Positions 1 through 6,408 of a stretch of DNA of 7,061 nt are shown one piece after another. Each line of letters begins with the position of its first letter. Positions within the stretch are counted from its first letter, which is position 1. The position numbers were made by a program, and so were the translations under genes. Origin of the DNA: Gemmatimonas phototrophica (GTDB lineage: Bacteria; Gemmatimonadota; Gemmatimonadetes; Longimicrobiales; Gaopeijiaceae); NCBI GenBank assembly GCA_945876015.1, contig CAMCNM010000099.1, positions 1 through 7,061 of the forward strand, given 5' to 3'. The notes beneath the pieces are model-generated. The model searched no databases, had not been told where the DNA came from, and saw only the letters and a list, made by a program, of their open reading frames with translations.

Positions 1-1
1 G

Positions 2-1918
2 GAAGGACAGCTCCTGAAGGACCTCTCGGAGCGCTTCGCGGTGCGCACCTTTTCGTTCTCGTCCCTGTCGGGACGGGTGACCGATCCCGCCGCTCTCACC
101 TACACCGGCACGCGCACCGATCTCGCGAGCGCGCTCGACCGGGTGCGCGAGGACCTCTCGGCGGTTCCCCTTTCGGGCATCGTGGTCATCAGCGACGGAG
201 CCGACAACGGCGGCAAGGTGATGGCGGAGTCGCTCGTGCCGCTCCAGGCCGCGTCGGTTCCGGTGTTCACCATCGGGCTGGGCGAGGAAGCCATCGAGCC
301 CGACGTGCAGCTCGACCGGGTGCAGGCGCCCAGCGCGGTGCTGCTGGGCAGCGCGGTCGTGGTGGACGTAGTGGTGAGCCAGGCCGGCTTCAGCGGGAAC
401 GCCGTCACGCTCGAGGTCGAGGACGACGGCCGCATCCTGACGAGCCAGCAGGTCACGCTCGGCGAGGACGGGGAGCCCGTGGTCACGCGTGCGCGCTTCA
501 TCGCGGACCGCGAGGGGCCGCGCCGCCTGCTCTTCCGCATCCGCCCGTCCGAGGGCGAGCGGGTAGACGGCAACAACCAGCGCGAGCTGCTGATGGACGT
601 AAGCAACACGCGCAAGAAGATCCTCTACTTCGAGGGCGAGCCGCGCTTCGAGGTGAAGTTCATCCGCAGGGCGATCGAGGCCGACGAGAACATCCAGCTG
701 GTGGTGCTCCAACGCACCGCACCGGACAAGTTCCTGCGCCTCGACGTGGACGGATCGACCGAGCTGCAGGAAGGCTTCCCCAAAACACGCGAGGAGCTCT
801 TCCGCTATCAGGGACTGGTCCTGGGGAGCGTCGAGGCGGGGTTCTTCACGCACGACCAGCTGGTCATGATCCAGGACTTCGTGAGCCAGCGCGGAGGCGG
901 GCTGCTCGTGCTCGGCGGCCGCCACGCCCTCGCCGAGGGAGGCTACGCGGGCACCCCCGTGGCCGAGGTGATCCCGGTTGTGCTCGAGCCCACCATGTCG
1001 GATCCCACGCACCCCACCGAGATCAAGGTCGAGCCCACGCAGGCCGGAGCGCTCAACCCCGCGACGCAGATCGCGAATCCCGGCGAGCTGCAGACCGACG
1101 TCTGGCCCCGCCTCCCCGCGCTGACCAGCGTGAATCCGATCTTCCAGGTGAAGCCGGGCGCCACCACCTTGCTGGTCGGGCGCCCGAGCAACGCGAGCAC
1201 CTCGACTCGGGACCAGATCGTCCTCGCGTGGGAGCGCTTCGGGCGCGGCAAGTCGTTCGCCCTTCCCGTGCAGGACTCGTGGCTCTGGCAGATGCACGCG
1301 GACATCCCGCTCGAGGACCAGTCGCACGAGCGCTTCTGGCAGCAGCTCCTGCGCACGCTGGTGGACGGGGTCGGCGAACCGGTCGCGGTGACGCTCGAGC
1401 GCGAGCGCGTCGAGCCCGGTGAGCCGGTGAAGGTGACCGCGCGCGTGCGCGACTCCACCTACATCGAGCTGAACGACGCGACCGCGAAGCTGCGTGTCAC
1501 GTCTCCGAGCGGTAAGCAGCGCGAGGTCGCGCTCGAGTGGAGCGTCGAGGACGACGGCATGTACGCAGGCTCGTTCGTGCCCGACGAGGAAGGGACGTGG
1601 CATCTGGGCACCGAGGCGAGCCGTGCCGGTGCCGTGATCGGCACCGACGACAGCTGGGTGCGGGTCGGCCCCGGGGACGACGAGTACTTCGACGCGGCCC
1701 GCCGCACCGCGCTCCTCGAGCGCATCGCGGAGCAGACCGGGGGCAGGAGCTACACCGCGGCAGACGTGGACGACCTCGCCGAGGACCTGCAGTACTCGGG
1801 CAAGGGCGTGACGATGGTAGAGGAGTGCGACCTCTGGGACATGCCGATCCTGTTCCTGCTCATGATCGGGCTGATCGGATCGGAGTGGGCGTTCCGCAGG
1901 AAACGGGGACTGGTATGA
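2..1918 (+). CDS. VWA / glutamine-amidotransferase-fold membrane protein, C-terminal part (5' truncated)
   Basis: The frame is open to the left edge, so the true start is outside the window; the in-frame GTG at 41 would cut the VWA domain and is not a credible start. 638 residues are visible (numbered from base 2). Residues 1 to about 90 are the end of a von Willebrand A domain: the MIDAS-type threonine region TGTRTD (35-40) and the strand ending ISDGADN (63-69). A beta-rich, Ig-like segment follows (about 95-195). Next comes a class I glutamine-amidotransferase-like fold, beginning near KKILYFEGEPRFE (205-217) and including GGGLLVLGGRH (298-308). No cysteine lies at the nucleophile elbow, so amidotransferase activity is not expected. 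After a second beta-rich region (about 445-550), one membrane helix (about 614-631) ends in a basic RRKRG tail. Family members usually have N-terminal membrane helices before the VWA domain, presumably lost here. I infer an inner-membrane-anchored scaffold that partners the MoxR ATPase encoded downstream. Its stop overlaps the next start. Confidence 0.88.
   Translation, partial: EGQLLKDLSERFAVRTFSFSSLSGRVTDPAALTYTGTRTDLASALDRVREDLSAVPLSGIVVISDGADNGGKVMAESLVPLQAASVPVFTIGLGEEAIEPDVQLDRVQAPSAVLLGSAVVVDVVVSQAGFSGNAVTLEVEDDGRILTSQQVTLGEDGEPVVTRARFIADREGPRRLLFRIRPSEGERVDGNNQRELLMDVSNTRKKILYFEGEPRFEVKFIRRAIEADENIQLVVLQRTAPDKFLRLDVDGSTELQEGFPKTREELFRYQGLVLGSVEAGFFTHDQLVMIQDFVSQRGGGLLVLGGRHALAEGGYAGTPVAEVIPVVLEPTMSDPTHPTEIKVEPTQAGALNPATQIANPGELQTDVWPRLPALTSVNPIFQVKPGATTLLVGRPSNASTSTRDQIVLAWERFGRGKSFALPVQDSWLWQMHADIPLEDQSHERFWQQLLRTLVDGVGEPVAVTLERERVEPGEPVKVTARVRDSTYIELNDATAKLRVTSPSGKQREVALEWSVEDDGMYAGSFVPDEEGTWHLGTEASRAGAVIGTDDSWVRVGPGDDEYFDAARRTALLERIAEQTGGRSYTAADVDDLAEDLQYSGKGVTMVEECDLWDMPILFLLMIGLIGSEWAFRRKRGLV
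1905..1909 (+). promoter_or_regulatory. Possible Shine-Dalgarno sequence for the caspase-like gene
   Basis: GGGGA lies five bases before the ATG at 1915, inside the last codons of the VWA/GATase-like gene. It is a moderate match. With the ATGA overlap it supports the start at 1915 over any start further upstream in that frame, which would run deep into the preceding gene. Confidence 0.45.
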
Positions 1919-2949
1919 CCACCGTGAGGCGGCGCCGGGCAGCGTGGACACTGCTCCTGCTGGCTGGAAGCGCGCTCACGCTGGCGCTTGCGCCCCCGCT
2001 CGACGCTCAGCAGACCCACGTGCTCCTGGTGGTCGGCCTGTCGGGCGAGGCCACCTACAAGGATCGCTTCCAGGGCTGGGCGACGTCCGTCCGCGAGGCC
2101 GCGGTGACCCGCCTGGGCGTCCCCGAGGCCAACGTGATCTGGCTGGCCGAGGATCCCGCCGCGGCTCCGGGGAAGATCAAGGATCGCGCGAGCGTCGCCA
2201 CGGTGCGCGCCGCCGTCTCGGAAATCGCGCGCCGCGCCAGCGAGACCGATCGCATTGTGGTCGTGCTCATCGGGCACGGCACGTACTCGAACGGCCAGGC
2301 GCTCTTCAACCTGGTCGGCCCGGACCTGACCCCGACCGATCTGGATCTCATGCTCGACGAGCTCGCTCCGCGCCGCGTCGCCGTGATCAATACGGCGAGC
2401 GCGAGCGGCGACTTCGTGGCTCCCCTCTCGGGTCCAGGCCGCACGGTGATGACGGCCACCCGATCGGGTCGCGAGATCAACGAGACCTGGTTCGCGAGAT
2501 ATTTTGCCGAGGCGCTCGCCAAGGATGACGCGGATACGGACAAGGATGGACGGATCTCGCTACTCGAGGCTTTCCAGTACGCGCGCCAGGAAACCGCGCG
2601 TTACTTCACGGAGAACCAGCTGCTGCCGACCGAGCACGCCGTGCTGGAGGACGACGGCGACGGCGAAGGCACCATGGAGCCCGGGCCGACCACCAAGGAC
2701 GGACTCCTGGCCGGCACGTTCTTCCTGGGCGGCAGCGCCGCGGAAGTGGCCGCCCAAGCGGCCGCGGCCGGAGACCCCGTGCTGCAGAAGCTGCTACAGG
2801 AGCGAGCCGCGCTCGAGGAGAAGATCGCGGCGCTGCGGTCCCGCAAAGCGGAGATCGTTCCCGCGGCGTACGAGAGCGAGCTCGAGACCCTGCTGGTGGA
2901 TCTCGCGCTGAAGAGCCGCGAGATCCGGGAACACGGAGGCGACAAATGA
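1915..2949 (+). CDS. Exported caspase/legumain-fold (clan CD-like) protein with Cys-to-Ser change and EF-hand loop
   Basis: 344 residues. The ATG overlaps the upstream stop (ATGA). A signal peptide is clear: RRRR at 5-8, a leucine-rich core at 12-26 and a likely cut after LDA (31). The body follows the clan CD peptidase plan: first strand HVLLVVGLSGE (about 35-45), a GVPEANV segment of the kind seen in legumain-like proteins, a hydrophobic strand ending in IGHG with His121, then a strand ending INTASASGDF (158-167). Clan CD enzymes have Cys-x-Ser-Gly here; aligning on Ser164-Gly165 puts Ser162 at the cysteine position. The protein appears to have no cysteine at all, so a normal cysteine protease is ruled out; it may be a binding pseudoenzyme or use serine. 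Residues 207-218 form a complete EF-hand-type loop (Asp207, 209, 211, Gly212, Ile214, Ser215, Glu218), with more acidic residues around 244-250. Residues 289-340 are helical and probably coiled coil. It probably acts in the periplasm with the TPR metallopeptidase encoded next. The fold call is from motif reading, not a search. Confidence 0.85.
   Translation: MTTVRRRRAAWTLLLLAGSALTLALAPPLDAQQTHVLLVVGLSGEATYKDRFQGWATSVREAAVTRLGVPEANVIWLAEDPAAAPGKIKDRASVATVRAAVSEIARRASETDRIVVVLIGHGTYSNGQALFNLVGPDLTPTDLDLMLDELAPRRVAVINTASASGDFVAPLSGPGRTVMTATRSGREINETWFARYFAEALAKDDADTDKDGRISLLEAFQYARQETARYFTENQLLPTEHAVLEDDGDGEGTMEPGPTTKDGLLAGTFFLGGSAAEVAAQAAAAGDPVLQKLLQERAALEEKIAALRSRKAEIVPAAYESELETLLVDLALKSREIREHGGDK
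2935..2939 (+). promoter_or_regulatory. Strong Shine-Dalgarno sequence for the TPR-metallopeptidase gene
   Basis: GGAGG sits six bases before the ATG at 2946, inside the end of the caspase-like gene, where it encodes part of that protein's Gly-Gly tail. It fixes the start at 2946 and shows that this gene can recruit ribosomes itself as well as through the ATGA overlap. Confidence 0.7.
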
Positions 2950-5582
2950 GCGGCCGCACGGCCCGCCGGGCCTTCGCGCTCGCCGTGATCCTAGCGCTTC
3001 CGCTCGCGTCTCTCGTCTCCGCGCAGACCCGCCTCTCCGCGCTCCAGCAGTGGCAGACCGGCCAGTACGACGAGGCGATCCGATCGTACCAGATCCTCGC
3101 CCGCGGCGCCGGGGCTCCGCCCGACGTCCATCGCGACCTCGTGCACATCCTGCTCGAAGTGGGGCGCACGACCGACGCGGAGCGCCACATCACCGAGGCG
3201 GGGGGTGGACCGCAGCTCGTCAACGTCTTGGGGGAGGCGCAGCTCGCGACCGGTAAGTGGGACGCGGCGGAAGCCTCGTTCCGCGCCGCGATCGCCGGGC
3301 GGGCGAGCGACGAGATCCAGGCGCGCATCAACCTGGCCGAGCTCCTATGGAGCCGCGGACGCCACGCCGAAGCCCTGCGCCTCGCCGACACCTTCATCGA
3401 TCTCTACAACCTCGGGGGCAGGCCGCTCAGCGCGAACGACCTGATCTCCGTCGGGCGGGCGGTGCGTCTGCTCGGGGTCACGAACCCGCAGCTCTTCAAG
3501 GACGCATTGCTGGCGTTCGACAAGGCGCGCGGGATCGCGCCGGGCGACCCGATGCCGACCGTGCTCGCGGGTGAGCTCTTCCTCGAGAAGTACAACTCGA
3601 CCGAGGCGCACGCTGCGTTCGACGAGGCGATCGAGCGCAACCCTAGCCACCCCCGCGCGCTGCTCGGCAAGGCGCGCGCGCGCGACTTCGACAGCCAGCG
3701 CGGCGCCGACAGCCTCACCAAGAAAGTCCTCGACACGAACCCGCGCTCCGTCGCCGCGCGCACGTTGCGCGCGCAGCTCGCGCTGTCGGCCGAGGACTAC
3801 GAGACGAGCTTCGCCGACGCCCAGGCAGCGCTGGACGTGAACCCGGGATCGCTCGAGGCGCTCGCCATCCTCGGTGCGGCCCGCTACCTCGCCAACGACC
3901 GGAACGCGTACGAGGTGGTCAAGGGGCGGGCTCTCGCGATCAACCCCAGGAACGCCGACTTCTTCGCCACGGTCGCCGGGATGGCGGTGCAGGTGCGCCG
4001 CTACCAGGAGGCGGTCGAGATCGCGAGCCAGGGGGTCGCCCTCGACAGCACATCCTGGGGGACGATCGGCCTGCTCGGCATGAACCAGCTGCGCATCGGC
4101 GCGATCGAGCAGGGGCACGCCAACATCGATCGGGCGTTCAAGGGCGACCCGTTCAACGTCTGGTTCAAGAACACCCTGGACCTGCTCGACACGTTCGGGA
4201 GTTACAGGACGATCACCACGCCCCACTTCACTCTCTTCCTGCGCGGCGACGAGTCGGACCTCCTCGGTCCCTACGTGAGCCGCATCGCCGAGGAGGCGTA
4301 CGGGGCGCTTAGGGCACACTACGGCGTCGATCCCCCGACTCCGATCCGCCTTGAGCTCTTCCCGCGCGACGCCGACTTCTCGGTGCGCACGCTCGGGCTC
4401 ACCGGCCTGGGCGCGCTGGGCGTGACGTTCGGCAAGGTGATCGTGATGGACTCGCCCGCCGCGCACGAGCCAGGCGAGTTCAACTGGGCGTCCACGCTCT
4501 GGCACGAGGCCTCGCACGCGTTCCACCTCGGGATGACGGCGAACAAGGTACCGCGCTGGTTCAGCGAGGGCCTCTCCGTGCACGAGCAGCGGCTCGGCCG
4601 CCCCGGATGGGGCCACCCGGTCACCCTCGGCTTCCTGGCCGCCTATCGCGACGGAAAGCTGCCGCCGGCCAGCGATCTGAACCGCGGGTTCATGCATCCG
4701 GACTATCCGGAAGAAGTGATCCACTCGTACTTCATGGCATCGATGGTGTTCGCGTGGATGGAGCAGGAGCACGGCAAAGACGCGTCGGTCCGGATGCTGC
4801 GCGGCTACAACGTGGGCAAGGACACCAAGACGCTGGTGCGCGAGGTGCTCGGGCTCGAGCTCGACGCCTTCGACAAGTCGGTCGATGCATACATAAGGAT
4901 GCGCTTCGCCGACGGCTTCCGATCGACCGTGCCGGTGAACGAAAGGATGAGCGACACGCCCTCCTTGACGGAGGCCGAGGCCGCCGCCCGGCGCAACCCG
5001 GACAGCTTCAGCCTGCGCCTGGTTCTGGGTCAGATGCTGTTCGACGAGGAGCGCTTCGCCGAGGCCGAGGTCGAGCTCACGGCTGCGCTCCAGCTGTTCC
5101 CGAACTACGCGGAGGTGGACGGGCCGTATCTCTATCTCGCGCGCATCCATCGCGAGCGCGGCGAGACCGAGAAGGCCGCCGCAGCCCTGACGCAGCTCGG
5201 CCTCCTCAACGAGAGCGCCCTCGAGCCGCACGTGATCGAGGCCACCCTGCGCAGGCAGATGGGGGACATGGCGGGGGCCGCCCTGGCGCTCGAGAAGGCC
5301 GTCCTGATCCATCCATACGAGATCGAGGTTCACGAGCAGCTCGCCGACCTCGCGGCCTCGCTCGGCAAGACCGCCCAGGCCGCCGAGGAGCGCCGCGCCG
5401 TAGTAGCGCTGAAGCCGGTGGACATGGCCGGAGCGCACTTCCGCCTCGCGCGCGCCCTTCTGGCTGCCGGCCAGCGCGACGAAGCCCGCCGCGAAGTGCT
5501 CCGGGCGCTCGAGGTGGCTCCCAGCTACCAGGAAGCCCAGGACCTGCTGCTCGAGCTCCGTGCCAGCGGTGCCAGTCGGTGA
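2946..5582 (+). CDS. Exported TPR protein with central gluzincin (peptidase MA-like) metallopeptidase domain
   Basis: 878 residues. A signal peptide is evident: basic residues at 4-8, a hydrophobic core at 9-24 and a probable cut after VSA (26). TPR-type helical repeats fill about 30-160, 198-245 and 268-405, with typical patterns such as GQYDEAIRSY and EAIERNPSHPRALLGKARA. A globular domain from about 420 to 655 starts with TPHFTLFLRGDES and holds the zinc motif HEASH (520-524) in a WHEASHAFH context. It is followed by PRWFSEGLSVHEQ, in which Glu541 is the likely third zinc ligand. His520, Glu521, His524 and Glu541 are all present, so the domain looks catalytically competent. TPRs resume from about 673 to 875. 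The layout matches TPR-flanked peptidase MA-like (PF13485-type) proteins. The substrate is unknown; I infer a periplasmic or outer-envelope peptidase that uses its TPR arms to hold partners, possibly the caspase-like protein encoded just upstream. The start overlaps the previous stop (ATGA) and the stop overlaps the next start (GTGA). Confidence 0.9.
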   Translation: MSGRTARRAFALAVILALPLASLVSAQTRLSALQQWQTGQYDEAIRSYQILARGAGAPPDVHRDLVHILLEVGRTTDAERHITEAGGGPQLVNVLGEAQLATGKWDAAEASFRAAIAGRASDEIQARINLAELLWSRGRHAEALRLADTFIDLYNLGGRPLSANDLISVGRAVRLLGVTNPQLFKDALLAFDKARGIAPGDPMPTVLAGELFLEKYNSTEAHAAFDEAIERNPSHPRALLGKARARDFDSQRGADSLTKKVLDTNPRSVAARTLRAQLALSAEDYETSFADAQAALDVNPGSLEALAILGAARYLANDRNAYEVVKGRALAINPRNADFFATVAGMAVQVRRYQEAVEIASQGVALDSTSWGTIGLLGMNQLRIGAIEQGHANIDRAFKGDPFNVWFKNTLDLLDTFGSYRTITTPHFTLFLRGDESDLLGPYVSRIAEEAYGALRAHYGVDPPTPIRLELFPRDADFSVRTLGLTGLGALGVTFGKVIVMDSPAAHEPGEFNWASTLWHEASHAFHLGMTANKVPRWFSEGLSVHEQRLGRPGWGHPVTLGFLAAYRDGKLPPASDLNRGFMHPDYPEEVIHSYFMASMVFAWMEQEHGKDASVRMLRGYNVGKDTKTLVREVLGLELDAFDKSVDAYIRMRFADGFRSTVPVNERMSDTPSLTEAEAAARRNPDSFSLRLVLGQMLFDEERFAEAEVELTAALQLFPNYAEVDGPYLYLARIHRERGETEKAAAALTQLGLLNESALEPHVIEATLRRQMGDMAGAALALEKAVLIHPYEIEVHEQLADLAASLGKTAQAAEERRAVVALKPVDMAGAHFRLARALLAAGQRDEARREVLRALEVAPSYQEAQDLLLELRASGASR

Positions 5583-6367
5583 GTAGCCCGGCCGCGGTGA
5601 TCGCGCTGGCCGCGGCGTTGGGGATGGCCGCCGTGTCCACGGCCGGCGAGGCGTCCAGCGCTCCGGTTCCGCATCAGCAGGCGGCCAACCCGACCTACAA
5701 CGGCCAGGTCGCCTTCGTCAGGCTCCGCTACGGAACCGACACCGGCGACCTGGGCGGCGACGGAATGTTCGGGCGGGGGCGGCGGGACCCCATGTGGTCC
5801 CACGACACGCCGCGGGCGGAGACCAATTTCCTCCGCATCATGCAGGAGCTGACCTCGGTCTGGACCACCCCGGACTACCACCTGATCATGACGGCCGACG
5901 ACCCGGAGCTGTTCCGCTACCCGGTCGCGTACATCGTCGAGGTGGGGTTCTGGCACCCCACGGAGAGCGAGGTCCTGTCCCTCCGGACCTGGCTTATGAA
6001 GGGCGGTTTCCTCATCGTGGACGACCACCGGGGGGACCACCAGATCAATTTCCTGGCCCAGATGAAGCGGGTGCTCCCGGGGTCCGACTTCAAGGTCCTC
6101 GACGGAACGACCGAGATCTTCGATTCGTTCTACAGCATTCCGGATCCCTACTCGCTGGTCCCGCCGTACGAGCGGGAGCTGCCGCCGGTCTACCTCGGGA
6201 TCTTCGAGAACAACGATCCGGCCCGCCGGCTGATGGTGATCGCGAACTACAATCAGGACCTCGCCGAGTACTGGGAGTTCTCCGACTACGGCTACTACCC
6301 GATCGACGTTTCCAACGACGCGTACAAGTTCGGAGTCAACTACGTGATCTACGCGCTCACGCACTGA
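5579..6367 (+). CDS. DUF4159 domain protein
   Basis: 262 residues. The start is the GTG at 5579, whose bases overlap the preceding TGA (GTGA). The frame stays open far upstream, but for about 100 codons above 5579 it is arginine- and proline-rich shadow translation with no ATG, GTG or TTG, so this start is close to forced. No good Shine-Dalgarno precedes it, so translation probably depends on coupling. The first 22 or so residues are hydrophobic and alanine-rich like a signal peptide, but lack the usual basic residues near the N-terminus. The DUF4159 domain fills about 40-262: [12 protein letters not shown] (40-51), a [10 protein letters not shown] helix, a [18 protein letters not shown] segment, then [13 protein letters not shown] (142-154), and a C-terminal [17 protein letters not shown]. 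The domain is thought to have a glutamine-amidotransferase-like fold without proven activity. It is often found beside MoxR genes, as here. Export and function are inferred; the family call is from motif recognition. Confidence 0.88.
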   Translation: MSSPAAVIALAAALGMAAVSTAGEASSAPVPHQQAANPTYNGQVAFVRLRYGTDTGDLGGDGMFGRGRRDPMWSHDTPRAETNFLRIMQELTSVWTTPDYHLIMTADDPELFRYPVAYIVEVGFWHPTESEVLSLRTWLMKGGFLIVDDHRGDHQINFLAQMKRVLPGSDFKVLDGTTEIFDSFYSIPDPYSLVPPYERELPPVYLGIFENNDPARRLMVIANYNQDLAEYWEFSDYGYYPIDVSNDAYKFGVNYVIYALTH

Positions 6368-6408
6368 CCAACCAGAGACCCACCAGCGCCACAAACGGGA
6401 GCGACCTC
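6368..6408 (+). other. Short intergenic gap between DUF4159 and MoxR genes
   Basis: These 41 bases are the only gap between genes in the window. They are rich in A and C compared with the surrounding genes, hold the MoxR Shine-Dalgarno at the right end, and show no inverted repeat that could act as a terminator. I also see no convincing -35/-10 promoter pair, so readthrough from upstream is the simplest reading. Confidence 0.6.
6397..6401 (+). promoter_or_regulatory. Shine-Dalgarno sequence for MoxR
   Basis: GGGAG lies seven bases before the GTG at 6409 and is the best ribosome site in the gap. It decides for the GTG start, since the next in-frame ATG (6475) would remove the N-terminal leader and has no comparable site upstream. 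Confidence 0.6.

Noticed and set aside
1537..1914. Possible N-terminal extension of the caspase-like protein
   Set aside because: This part of the frame is Arg-rich and overlaps the end of the VWA/GATase gene. The ATG at 1915 has an overlap start, a ribosome site and a clear signal peptide.
3672..3684. Alternating GC run that could favour Z-DNA
   Set aside because: It is only 13 bases and encodes Lys-Ala-Arg-Ala-Arg inside a TPR region using the preferred codons of this genome; no sign of a regulatory role.
3345..5438. A 697-codon open frame on the minus strand opposite the TPR-metallopeptidase gene
   Set aside because: It lies wholly antisense to a gene with clear signal peptide, TPR and HExxH motifs. 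Its translation is Arg/Val/Glu/His-rich with no recognisable domain, which is expected when GC-rich codons are read on the opposite strand.
4607..5578. Possible N-terminal extension of the DUF4159 protein in the same frame
   Set aside because: The translation is arginine/proline-rich and fully overlaps the TPR gene. The GTG at 5579 gives a natural GTGA overlap and a signal-like N-terminus, so the upstream open frame is incidental.
5525..6394. A 289-codon minus-strand open frame opposite the DUF4159 gene
   Set aside because: The composition is dominated by Val, Arg, Asp and Glu with no motif, and it mirrors a well-supported DUF4159 gene; it is a GC-driven shadow.
6368..6408. Terminator or independent promoter before MoxR
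   Set aside because: No inverted repeat with a T-run and no convincing promoter boxes are visible in 41 bases; a simple operon gap with a ribosome site explains it.
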